Shown here in pieces: positions 55,464 through 64,000 of a DNA stretch of 64,000 nt. The DNA is taken from contig NC_087065.1 in assembly GCF_963678635.1 (NCBI RefSeq), forward strand, positions 11,863,579-11,927,578, in the 5' to 3' direction. The notes below the pieces were generated by a model that was given only the letters and a program-made list of their open reading frames with translations, did no database searches and was not told the origin of the DNA. The translations under genes were made by a program, and so were the position numbers. Positions within the stretch are counted from its first letter, which is position 1. Each line of letters starts with the position of its first letter. Source of the stretch: Symsagittifera roscoffensis. Taxonomy: Eukaryota > Xenacoelomorpha > Acoela > Convolutidae.

Positions 55464-57019
55464 GCCGCCAACTTGGATCACTACACCGATCAAATTCCCA
55501 CCCAACCAATCTTACCTCTCCAATCCCAATAATACCACTTTTTGCTTTTCCGCCACCCGATTTTCCATCTAGTAATGTAACATCAGGCATGAATTCCGAC
55601 ACTAATTCACACATCTCAGTTTTATATTCCATCTCACAACTCAATAACCCGAATATTGAAACCCCCGATGAATTTGCCGACTCAGAACCATCCCCATCCA
55701 ATAATTTTCATAACTCTTCTAACTTTTCTCAACCCCCTTTTCAACCCATATTATCCAATAACCCTGACCCAATCACTCCCACACCCTCTTATGCTTCCCA
55801 AGTTACCCCAACCTACTCCTCATACCATTCTGACCAATCATCTCATTCTCCAGACACCCCCCGAATCTCCCCAGAGCTAGATAATTTTATTACCCTTCAA
55901 CAACAACCCTACCACCTTAATACCCCAACCATAAACCAAATCTCCTCCACAATAAATTCATCCAACCCCCCTACCCCTACACCCTCTTCAAATTATACTG
56001 AATCATTAGCACCATCATCCACATCAACTGAATCTTCACTCAACACTAATAGAGCTTACCGCACTTTTAAAAGAAAGTTCCCCAACCATCCTTTCCCAGC
56101 AAAACCAGGAACAGCCCGTGAATACATCAACCACCCCAAGCATACTAACACAAAAGAATTTTTAGCCATCACCTTACGCTCATTCCCACAATACACCTTA
56201 AACACCCCCCACGACACTAACGAAACACACAACTTTGTAGATGAATACGTTTTAATGCCCACTCTCTCTTGGACCTCATATTATCATTTTACTAATCCTC
56301 TTTGCTTACCTTTATCTAACACTCACATCGATATAGAGCGAAATACGGACATGCTATATCGACTCACTACACCACTAACCGCTAGACAATTTACTTACGT
56401 TGGATATAAAAAATCACTAAAAACACACACTGCACCTAGAGCTAACGAATATACACTCGAATACTATGATCACAACATCATCAGAGCTAACCAAGATCAA
56501 TTCTTAGACGACGATCGCTTCGCTAATCCACAAATTACCGAGAAATTTTTCATCAAGACACCATATATATTTACACTAAACATCTTCGACCGAAAGTTTG
56601 ATCACATTATTTCAGAAGCACTAACAGACACACAAGCATACGAAAGTTTTAAAGAACGCTTCCAAATATTTTCACTAACCTTTCATTTCCTTGCACCACA
56701 CGAAAGAGATTTACACTGCTCACACGACATTATGTTGCGCACTAAACAAACCCACACATATAGTTATTATCGCTTCATCCAAAACCACTTTGACCTACAC
56801 ACACCCTCTAGACAACCACACCATCGCTTTCAATTCATTAATTCCAAATACACTTCACCATTTTTCCTGAATTTCACATATTGCATTAAAGATACTAACC
56901 TTCATGGTATTCTTCGCAATTATGATCCCATAACCCAAATGTACATCTTCTGTCCCATCACCAAGACCTTCAACGCCGAAGACCCTTCCTTATCCCGCAC
57001 GAGTTTGTACAACCTATAG
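55460..57019 (+). CDS. Unknown protein, 519 aa, Pro/Ser-rich N-terminal half and folded C-terminal half
   Basis: This starts MSRQLGSLHR by a four-base ATGA overlap with the envelope tail. The first ~195 residues are rich in Pro, Ser, Thr and Asn with almost no charge, like a disordered arm. From about AYRTFKRKFP (residue 196) composition changes to a globular pattern with many aromatic and His residues. I recognise no domain and no catalytic motif; it has no signal peptide or membrane segment. A 3'-terminal gene of this size after env is not part of a standard Ty3/gypsy element, so it is either a captured gene or a novel accessory protein. The frame ends at TAG 57017-57019, while the -1 frame continues in a similar style. 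Confidence 0.7.
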   Translation: MSRQLGSLHRSNSHPTNLTSPIPIIPLFAFPPPDFPSSNVTSGMNSDTNSHISVLYSISQLNNPNIETPDEFADSEPSPSNNFHNSSNFSQPPFQPILSNNPDPITPTPSYASQVTPTYSSYHSDQSSHSPDTPRISPELDNFITLQQQPYHLNTPTINQISSTINSSNPPTPTPSSNYTESLAPSSTSTESSLNTNRAYRTFKRKFPNHPFPAKPGTAREYINHPKHTNTKEFLAITLRSFPQYTLNTPHDTNETHNFVDEYVLMPTLSWTSYYHFTNPLCLPLSNTHIDIERNTDMLYRLTTPLTARQFTYVGYKKSLKTHTAPRANEYTLEYYDHNIIRANQDQFLDDDRFANPQITEKFFIKTPYIFTLNIFDRKFDHIISEALTDTQAYESFKERFQIFSLTFHFLAPHERDLHCSHDIMLRTKQTHTYSYYRFIQNHFDLHTPSRQPHHRFQFINSKYTSPFFLNFTYCIKDTNLHGILRNYDPITQMYIFCPITKTFNAEDPSLSRTSLYNL

Positions 57020-57258
57020 AAATCCCAATTTTAGAATTCATCCACAACACTAAATTCAATCACAAATTATATAATCTAATCCAAAACACACCTTATGAGT
57101 TTGCAGTTGGCACTGAAGAACTAACCACTATTAAGGCACTTCAATTGCTTTGGCCACTGCTTCAGACTAAAAATATCATCCGCATCTTAGCTAAACTACT
57201 AACAACTTCCGATCTCATCCACGACATCTTCCCCCACGGTTTTTTCCCCGACGACTAA
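56923..57258 (+). CDS. C-terminal extension of the 519-aa protein in the -1 frame
   Basis: The frame is open from 56923 to TAA at 57256-57258 and, beyond 57001, has protein-like composition (LEFIHNTKFNHKLYNLIQ, then a Leu-rich helix-like segment, then DIFPHGFFPDD). It has no good ATG at its start. It most likely belongs to the upstream protein, reached by a -1 shift or separated by an indel between 56923 and 57017. An independent small gene is less likely. Confidence 0.45.
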
Positions 57259-57261
57259 CAG

Positions 57262-57340
57262 GTAAGTATGAATTAAATAAATATTACTAACTAATTAAAA
57301 TATTAAAAAACTCACCATACTTTATCCATGTTTTCTTTAG
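57262..57340 (+). other. Canonical 79-nt intron after the last stop codon
   Basis: Donor CAG|GTAAGTATG (cut after 57261), branch-point consensus TACTAAC at 57285-57291 and acceptor TTTTCTTTAG (ending 57340) make a textbook short spliceosomal intron. It starts three bases after the stop codon at 57256-57258. A complete intron kept in a freshly inserted LTR element means either that the genomic RNA avoids splicing or that splicing is used to mark 3' mRNAs. A second acceptor-like site (CATTCGCACAG) lies near 57641, with CTAAC at 57611. Confidence 0.7.
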
Positions 57341-58832
57341 GTTTTTAGCCTTCATCCGACAATCACCTACAAAAACCACAAAAGACAAATAAAAATCGCA
57401 AATTTCATCAAACAGATTTCAATCATTTCTATTAATCTCTTACACTTATAAATTTATAAATTTAATACCAATGCAGTAAATTCATTTCTAAAATTTTCCC
57501 CACAAGCAGTAAATCTAATTATAATGAAAATTTGTAACTTAAAATTCCCCCATAACTAGCAGTAAATTTCCAAATTCTATGCAGTAAATTAATAAAATGC
57601 AATTGCAGTACTAACCTTTTGATATTTTCATTCATTCGCACAGAAATTCTATCCACACTCGCACAGCTCGCCCACGAAGAATTGTTTAAAATAATGAATT
57701 TCAGTTTCAAGTTTTCACACTCAACAACTCTAACATATAATAACATGTTTCAAACCTTCCTTTAACCCGGTTGGAAAGGAATCATATACTAAACAAAGAT
57801 AACCAACGCAGCTTACTAAATACCACAAATCATAGAATAACAGCATGACTAAGAAAAGGAAACCAACGGTACCCAAACCGGATTAACCCAGTTTAAAACT
57901 GGATAATTTATTCTTTTGAAGACTATTATAAAGTCTAAGAAAGAAATAATAAAACACAAAAAAGTCGAAAGACAAACCCATACCACGAACAATTTGATTT
58001 TTGGAAAAAGGACATAACCAACAAGACATAAGAAAAACCACAACAAACCCAACATAAAACGTTGTCACATAACAGGACCCCTCACAAAAACCGCATGAAA
58101 TCATACTCCCACTCCTGGCCTAACCCACCAGGAAGGACGTCCTGAGCATGCTCTATAGCCGGCCTAACCCACCGCGCTACATCCACGCTTTGTGACCACA
58201 CCTCTATTTTTAATAAGAGCTACTCAAGTCTGAGTAACTCTTCAAAATAACCGAACTAAAACAAAAAGCTTTTGTGAAAACAACTAACTAAAATCATAAT
58301 TAAAAAATATTAAACTAATAAATGTTTTATAAAATGTAAATTACATTATGCAATACATAGATCAGAATACAACACCAAGGACGAACATCTAAAGACAAAA
58401 CGACCCCACTACACTCGAGAGGGAATGACCAACCACAATCGATATGCCACTCACAATCACAACTCAAAGGATTTAGAGTACGACTTGACTTCGCAGAAAA
58501 GGACTTCATTGAACTAGACCAATGACCACCTCGATGTTCAAGTATACGTACAGATCCGAGTAACCAGGCATCCCCTCCACGCACAATCTCCACGCAGAAC
58601 AGAAAAACCTGACATAGCAAACCATTCTGAAATCAGATTTGAGTTTGTTGCAAAGACTTAGTCGTTGTCACTAGAAGACACAACGTCTTATGTCTCTAAC
58701 TCCAGCTTCCTGGAACTTCTTTAATAAAAAGGAAACAGAAGAAATAAGATGTTCGCCAAACACCAACGTCCATCATCCATCCTTCGAATTGCAGAAGAAC
58801 TATTCTAAAAAACTCTGTAAAACCCGGATGGG
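57341..58832 (+). other. Long structured 3' untranslated region of the element
   Basis: No plus-strand gene is seen in about 1.5 kb. GCAGTA recurs five times between 57473 and 57610 (four times as GCAGTAAAT). Potential hairpins include CCAGTTTAAAACTGG (57888-57902) and AGAGCTACTCA...TGAGTAACTCT (about 58217-58242). GGCCTAACCCACC occurs twice (about 58117 and 58161). A purine-rich tract near 58728-58748 and the short GGATGGG just before the LTR are the only polypurine-tract candidates. Such structure could serve RNA export; that is inference. Confidence 0.5.
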
Positions 58833-59242
58833 TGGAACCTGATCTAAACTACATTTTATGATTGGATAATTTAGATATTTTACCAATGTAAAGTATTTAA
58901 TATTAACCAATCATGATCCATCTAACTAACAACCCACTTATTTGTAAGTGCTGAAGTTACTTGTAATTTCAGCACCAGAGAGATTTGAATTTAACTTAGA
59001 AATTAGTTGGACTCTCCCGAGCACTTCAGCAGCCGCAATAAACCAGTATACCCTAGATCTATTGAGCCTAGCAGAGACTAGTTAAACAACCTGAGACTAG
59101 ATAGTATAAGAGTAAGATTAGGATCGGTATTAGACTAAGAAGTTGCACGAATCTATCCGGCCGAAAATAAGATAGCGTGACGAGCAGACGGTGTACCCTA
59201 TCCGAAATTACTCTATGAGTTAACCAACTCGGTCCTAACTCA
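58833..59242 (+). repeat. Right LTR (410 bp)
   Basis: This LTR is aligned base for base with the left LTR at an offset of 18461 and no difference was seen. AATAAA at 59037-59042 would direct transcript ends. It ends ACTCA, followed by the target duplication ATTA. Confidence 0.95.
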
Positions 59243-59246
59243 ATTA
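59243..59246 (+). other. Target-site duplication, right copy (ATTA)
   Basis: This matches 40368-40371. Joining the outer flanks at this word reconstructs an ordinary AT-rich target. Confidence 0.75.
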
Positions 59247-59947
59247 TAAAAATTAGCAAAATGAGGAGGACTTCTTGTGTATTTACAAAATCTCTCCACG
59301 GCGAAAAAGAAGAAGCTTACAAATGTACAAAAAACATTTTGCAAAGTGATTAACACAGATATTCATGATTAATAGAAAATTGAGAATCAGATCTGGTCGT
59401 TCGAGATCGATGTCAGATTCGTACAGTTTGTTTTAAAAAAAAAAACATTCCAGCAATTGGTTTTCTACATAAGGGTCATGCAGATTTAAGTTTTCTATTA
59501 GCAACAGCTTCGCACGCGGTGTTCAAAAGTCTCTTCCTTGTGCTTAGGGTAGTTTAATTGGTATGCACGTATTCAGGACATACAATACAGGGCATTTTTT
59601 GACATAATTTTGAAATAACTGCTATGCAAACAATGAATTCAGAAAAAATATATTGCCTGGAGATACTAGTCTCATGGGTCGGACACACCACAATTAATAA
59701 GACAGAATGGCCAATTTTTGCGATGATGGAAGACAATTAATGAAAACTGTTAGTTTGGGATGGTTACTAGTCAGGTGTCGATAACTGGCAACATGTCTTA
59801 TTTAAAATCGCCCATGAGTCTGGTTTTTCGCAATTCTTGACATCAATTGCAAATGAAATGTTGGGAGCGAGATTATTCTGTAATTTGCTGTCCGGCAGAT
59901 GGGGCAGAGAATACTGCTTAATTGATATGGCAAATTTTTGAACAATT
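59247..59947. other. No gene recognised
   Basis: This is AT-rich flank right of the LTR element. Short minus-strand frames at 59554-59736 and 59767-59964 have no support. Confidence 0.4.
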
Positions 59948-60425
59948 ATTCTTCCGACTTTCACAACGAAAGTAACGGAATATTTGTGCTCGGGGTGGGT
60001 TTTTTTCTTCAGACAAATTTCGACTTTTTAACTAGCTATTTTGACGGAGTTTTTTATCAGTCAAAAGGTAATATTGTCCTGAGCATAAATTTGAAGTGAT
60101 ATTTTACCTTTGATCATTTTTTGTAAAGTTTTGAGGGTTTAAAGATTGCCATTTTGACCAATCTGGGACAATTAACTCACGATATATTTCGCGTTATTAA
60201 CGCGTCAGCGGAAAGTTAATCCGCCTGAGAAATTGTTCCAAATTGGTCGAAGGAAACTTATGTGCCATAATTAAATTCTTACTTTGTGTTTTATTTGGCG
60301 TTATGGGAGATGCTTTTCATAAAAACATTCAAACTTTAATTTTTTTTTTTCATTTATTTTATTACATTTGTTTTTTTTTGTTATTACAGGTCCATAAACC
60401 TTAAGGAGCAGTTCGCTTTCTTGTT
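59948..60425 (+). mobile_element. R1 repeat, copy 6, right hairpin lost
   Basis: The left part (CTTCCGACTTTC, GTGCTCGGGGTGGG, CGCGTTATTAACGCGTCAGCGG) is clear. The right end has lost the CAGGGC-TTC-GCCCTG hairpin but keeps AAACCTTAAGG and a TTCTTG end. Confidence 0.7.
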
Positions 60426-60645
60426 TTAACTTTAAATTTTATTGAAAACATCAAAAACTTCATGATGTAAATATGAAATGAGAACATAAAAAGCTGTCAA
60501 AATAAAAATATATATATGCTTAGATCTATTGTAAAAAAGAACATTGTCTTAAGCAAAATTTATTTCGGTTACTTTCTCACTTTTCTGAAAAACAGATTTG
60601 AGCTTTGGAAAGGCAAAATTGGCGAGTATTAAGAATCTGTGATGT

Positions 60646-61165
60646 TTGTTCCAATTTTGGTAACAAAATTACGCGAATATTTGTGCTCCGGGTGGTTTTT
60701 TCTTCAGACAAACTTCGACTTTTCAACTAGTGATTTTTGACTAGTTTTTTTATCATTGAAAAACTATTGTTCGCTTGAGCCTAACTTTGAAAATATGTTT
60801 TAACTGTGATCGTTTTTCGTTAAGTTATCGGGGTGTAAAGATTGCCATTTTGGCCAATTTGGGACAATTAACTCGCGATATATTTCGCGTTATTAACGCG
60901 GAGGCGGAAACTAAATTCGTCCTAGAAATCGTTCCAAATTGGTTGAAGAAAGCTTATTTGCCATAAATGATTTGCTACTAGGAGCAAAATCTATCAATTT
61001 GTACTTTACATGGCGAGTGAGTTAATGATTTTCACAAAAAGTCTCAAATTAAAAAACAAAATTGCGTTTTTTTTATTACTTATAATTTTTTATATGTTTT
61101 TACTGTTCCATAGACCTTAAAAGGCAGTCAGAAGTTTCAGGGCTTCGCCTTGATACGAGTTATCC
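60646..61165 (+). mobile_element. R1 repeat, copy 7, full length but diverged
   Basis: This runs in the same direction as copy 6, about 220 bp further on. The left hairpin is altered (CCAATTTTGGTAACAAAATTACG) but still self-complementary. The right hairpin reads CAGGGC-TTC-GCCTTG. Compensating changes in the left stem are of interest. Confidence 0.65.
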
Positions 61166-62064
61166 TGCTATACTTTCAAAATTATTAACTTCACAAATGG
61201 TAAATTAATTTTTCGCAATTTATTACGCTTAGACTTTTATGAGACTTCAGTTTCCTGAAGCAGCTAACGCATTTTGGAAGAAAACGTTAATTTTGTTTTT
61301 TCGGAGTGTTTGATTTTTTCCTTGAGAAGAAAGGGCGCTCCGATGTTTTCTAAAGTAGTGATGGAATTTCGTCAAAAATATTGTGCTTAATTGAAATTGA
61401 AATTCCTCAATATTGAGGATACTGTCAGAAAATTTAGTTATATTTGCTATTATGTGAAACAAACGTTTTTTTTTTCTTTTTTTTTGGCTGGTAATGACAT
61501 TAAAAATGCGAACAAAAAACAACTTTTTGATATGGCATTTGAGGAAAGATTCTACCTTTTTACAGATTTGTTAGACCATTTAAATGGTAACTGTAATAGA
61601 TAAAAATTTGATTATAATTTTCAATCGGTTTCGTCCTCTACACGAATCATGTTTTTAATTCGAGCAAGTCGTTCTTTCAAAAAACAGTCTTTAGAAAAAA
61701 ACTTTTCCTTTAAAATGGCATTCTAATTTTAAGGTGTGAACACGTTTAAAATACAAAAGAATCCACCCGGTTTGACGTCCATTAGAAGAAAAAAGCTTAT
61801 CCTACAGTTTCACTTGTTGAGTCTATGGAAAAAAATGCTGGTCATACAACGCTCATACAAAATTTGAAAACTATTTCAAAAACATTTAATGAACGTTCAA
61901 AAATCAGCAAAAAAGGTGTCTTGGTAATTTTAAGTAGATTTAAATAAATTATAATAGATAGAGGCATTTGAAAATCGAAAAAAAAATTTAATTTCGGTCG
62001 AAAAAATGCTTATCATATTTTTTCGTTTATAAAAATTGTATGATAAACATTTTCAAAAAAATTC
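61166..62064. other. No gene recognised
   Basis: This is AT-rich DNA. The frames at 61247-61522 (-) and 61391-61603 (+) overlap antiparallel and lack support. A scaffold gap follows. Confidence 0.4.
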
Positions 62065-62264
62065 NNNNNNNNNNNNNNNNNNNNNNNNNNNNNNNNNNNN
62101 NNNNNNNNNNNNNNNNNNNNNNNNNNNNNNNNNNNNNNNNNNNNNNNNNNNNNNNNNNNNNNNNNNNNNNNNNNNNNNNNNNNNNNNNNNNNNNNNNNNN
62201 NNNNNNNNNNNNNNNNNNNNNNNNNNNNNNNNNNNNNNNNNNNNNNNNNNNNNNNNNNNNNNNN
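62065..62264. other. Assembly gap of exactly 200 N
   Basis: This second fixed-length gap hides sequence of unknown true length. Frames through it are artefacts. Confidence 1.
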
Positions 62265-62591
62265 TTGGTTAGTCATTTAAACCAAATATTGATAGTTTCC
62301 TAAGGAGTCTAATCATTTCCTCTTGGTCTTTTTGCTCTTGGTGTATGTGATTTCCACAGGAAAATTTGTCCAAATTGGACATTAAACAGGCAGTTTAGAG
62401 AGTAAAAACTTAAATTTGCGTTTAATTTTGTCCACTAGGGTAATTTCAAGTGTTTAAGCTTGTAGAAATGTCTATTACTTTTAGTCTGTTATCATTAAAA
62501 TAACAGTAAACGCAAAGGTCGCGTATTAAAAAGTAATCGGAACAATCAGCAATTCGACTCGATTGACGCATTTTTTGTGATCATTTTAAAA

Positions 62592-62811
62592 GAATGTCCC
62601 ACGCACATTTCGCTCCTCTTAAATCTAGTGGCACATTTCGCCCCTCATAAATTACCGGCACATTTCGCCATTAAGAAAGCGGCGGTTAATTAACTGTGTA
62701 TAAGTTAGGGGCGAAACGTGCGAGAACGGAATGTGTGAAGTTATTCGGGGCGAAATGTGTGAGGGGGCAAAATGTGTCACTAGATTTAAGAGAGGAGAAA
62801 TGTGTGAGTAC
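62592..62811. mobile_element. 220-bp MITE with ~45-bp inverted ends and a 10-bp target duplication
   Basis: The left end region (CACATTTCGCTCC, CTTAAATCTAGTG, GCACATTTCGCCCC) is mirrored at the right end (GGGGGCAAAATGTG, CACTAGATTTAAG, GGAGAAATGTGTG). CATTTTAAAA occurs just outside both ends (62582-62591 and 62812-62821). A 9-10-bp duplication would fit a Mutator-like element, but the class is a guess. ACATTTCGCC-type words are also repeated inside. The frame across it (62731-63072) is not considered real. Confidence 0.65.
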
Positions 62812-62821
62812 CATTTTAAAA

Positions 62822-63781
62822 AGCATTTGCGCCTATTTTTCTGGTTTCAAATCGGTTGTTTTGTTTTTCAAATTATGAGGTTTCTAAGTTACTCACCTGG
62901 CATTTCGAAGCCGAGAATTAGCCTGTTCGCTGTCTTTCAAATAATGTTTCATATGGAAACTGATTTCATCACCGGTCCCAAATGCTACATAGCAGCTACT
63001 GTCTGTTACCAAAAACAAACAGTATATGTAAATGTTTCTTCCGAGTATTTTTTGACTTTTGGAATCAAATGATTTTTACTCTCATTTGAAAAAGTCACAT
63101 TTATGTTTACTTCGTTGAATCAAAAAATTCTGCAAAATATGATCACCCTTGCCCCCATAGTCAGACTAAAATGAAGAGGGGGGGGCTATCATAGTGAGAA
63201 GAGGAGGGGCTATCATACTAGGCTAGGGGTCTATATTAGCAAAAAAAAAACGTTTTAAATACCGCAATTAGCAGTGAATCAGGTGTTGAAAGTGTAATAG
63301 TGTATGAATACTACTGTGCCGAAGCACAAATTATATAGAGCTGAAACTTTCTGCGTCGGCACAAAGTCGTTAAGTTGTAAGATGTAACTATTTTTAGCGA
63401 CGGTGATGTGTCTAAGGTTTCGCTTCTCAATCGAAAGGAGGCTGGAGGTTGGAGGACCAACATGATCCGTGCTCGTTGCTTGAAACAATCAGAAATGGGA
63501 AGCTAGGGTAAAATTCTATGTGAGAATTCAATACTACCCAGTCCAGAAAAACTTGTCATAGTGCTAAATCAGTTATCCAAGTCTATTTAGGTCTTGATAG
63601 TTCCTTTTGTCAATTCAATCATTTCATTCTTCTCAATGCTAGACATCTTTGGCAGGTGTTTGGCCTTTGGAGTGTTTGACACCATCGGATTTTATCTAAA
63701 CATTGTCTCGTTTGATCAATGCTATAATCAAGTTGAATTTTCTGAAAGTCTTAATTAAAGTATCGATTTCGCGTTTATCAC
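62822..63781. other. No gene recognised
   Basis: This is mostly AT-rich. Around 63175-63225 the phrase GGGGCTATCATA occurs twice with G runs. Nothing here resembles an LTR or promoter for the frame that follows. Confidence 0.4.
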
Positions 63782-64000
63782 ATGGCGCAGTCAACAAGCC
63801 CAAGTGGGGGAAAAAACCCACTTGGAATTACATCATTTTGGCCGGCTAAGAGTGCGGAACCCCCCATAATATGGGAATTTTGGTTGAATCGCTTCCAGTG
63901 GGGAATGGTCGCGAAACATTCTATAAACCCAAAGAATTTCTTTTACGCGGATACGCTGGACGCCACGCAGATAGCGGCGTTGCCAAAGAAGTGGATGAAA
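63782..64000 (+). CDS. Start of a gene cut by the window edge, possibly gag-like
   Basis: An ATG in good context (ATCACATGG) opens a 73-codon frame that is still open at the last base. It is GC-richer than the neighbourhood. The frame starts MAQSTSPSGGKNPLGITSF and continues with a tryptophan-rich stretch (PPIIWEFWLNRFQWGMVAK). A Pro-Pro, Trp, Trp, Arg-Phe arrangement near the N-terminus is common in gag proteins of animal Ty3/gypsy elements, so this may be the beginning of another retroelement. A host gene is possible. The frame is open back to 63755, so an upstream start or exon is not excluded. Confidence 0.5.
   Translation, partial: MAQSTSPSGGKNPLGITSFWPAKSAEPPIIWEFWLNRFQWGMVAKHSINPKNFFYADTLDATQIAALPKKWMK

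Larger units (their letters stand above)
40372..59242 (+). mobile_element. Giant 18.9-kb env-bearing Ty3/gypsy-like LTR retroelement
   Basis: This complete element is bounded by two 410-bp LTRs that look identical base for base, with TG...CA ends and an ATTA target duplication. Gene order is leader, small basic ORF, gag-protease-RT-RNase H, integrase (-1 frame), two small membrane proteins, an ATG-less ORF, envelope-like protein, its membrane segment (-1 frame), a large unknown ORF and a 3' region with an intron. RT before integrase and the GPY module place it in Ty3/gypsy (Metaviridae). At 18.9 kb it is about twice the size of typical env-bearing elements of that group. The coding strand is rich in A and C and very poor in G. 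Identical LTRs imply a very recent insertion, yet integrase and envelope frames are interrupted; see those entries. Confidence 0.95.

Noticed and set aside
57849..58104. Hydrophobic minus-strand frames in the 3' UTR of the element
   Set aside because: Two frames overlap in different phases with no start context or domain; the A-rich plus strand gives T-rich, hydrophobic antisense frames by default.
58327..58620. A 97-codon minus-strand frame near the right LTR
   Set aside because: It is cysteine- and tryptophan-containing but antisense to a retroelement UTR, with no supporting signal. Kept only as a remote possibility of an antisense gene.

Overview
The window looks like AT-rich, gene-poor, repeat-dense nuclear DNA of an invertebrate animal. 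The evidence is a spliceosomal intron with GTAAGT, TACTAAC and TTTAG signals, AATAAA/ATTAAA polyadenylation signals, tRNA-like SINE heads, MITEs, satellite arrays and a retrovirus-like LTR element. I cannot name the species. Two 200-N scaffold gaps (16707-16906, 62065-62264) show it is a draft assembly. Little host coding sequence is convincing: a cysteine-rich terminal exon (10353-10651), a minus-strand secreted repeat-peptide precursor (13480-13905), an 89-nt candidate terminal exon kept in both halves of a duplication, and an open frame running off the right edge (63782-64000).

Layout. 1-2043: T-rich DNA with a decayed coding relic on the minus strand. 2044-7548: segmental duplications (A-A', B-B') carrying a hAT-type MITE with a clear 8-bp target duplication, plus a 76-bp tandem array and an AAAT-rich array. 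About 5490-8760: an old degenerate ~110-bp repeat field. 10353-10651: Cys-rich exon. 13004-13176: small inverted-repeat element. 13283-13925: repeat-peptide gene. 17380-20552: ~600-bp satellite with alternating unit types, followed by a MITE with 29-bp perfect inverted ends (20577-20907). 21619-23218 and scattered further copies: a ~530-bp hairpin-ended element, here called R1. 23966-33172: a head-to-tail duplication of 4.3-4.9 kb units. 34769-35486: 30-bp and 65-bp tandem repeats.

The main object is 40372-59242, an 18,871-bp LTR retroelement. Its 410-bp LTRs appear identical and it is flanked by a 4-bp ATTA target duplication, so it inserted recently. It encodes a small basic ORF, then a 2278-aa Gag-protease-RT-RNase H protein of Ty3/gypsy type. 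The integrase lies in the -1 frame, followed by two tiny overlapping hydrophobic proteins, a 378-codon ORF without ATG and a signal-peptide-bearing envelope-like protein. The envelope's membrane anchor lies in the -1 frame, and a 519-aa protein of unknown function with a -1-frame tail comes last. A canonical 79-nt intron starts three bases after the last stop codon. The size, the accessory genes and the intron make this element the best candidate for something undescribed. The integrase and envelope frame breaks may be real decay, assembly error or programmed shifts.

Right of the element (59243-64000) are two more R1 copies, a gap, a 220-bp MITE and the start of what may be another gag-like gene.
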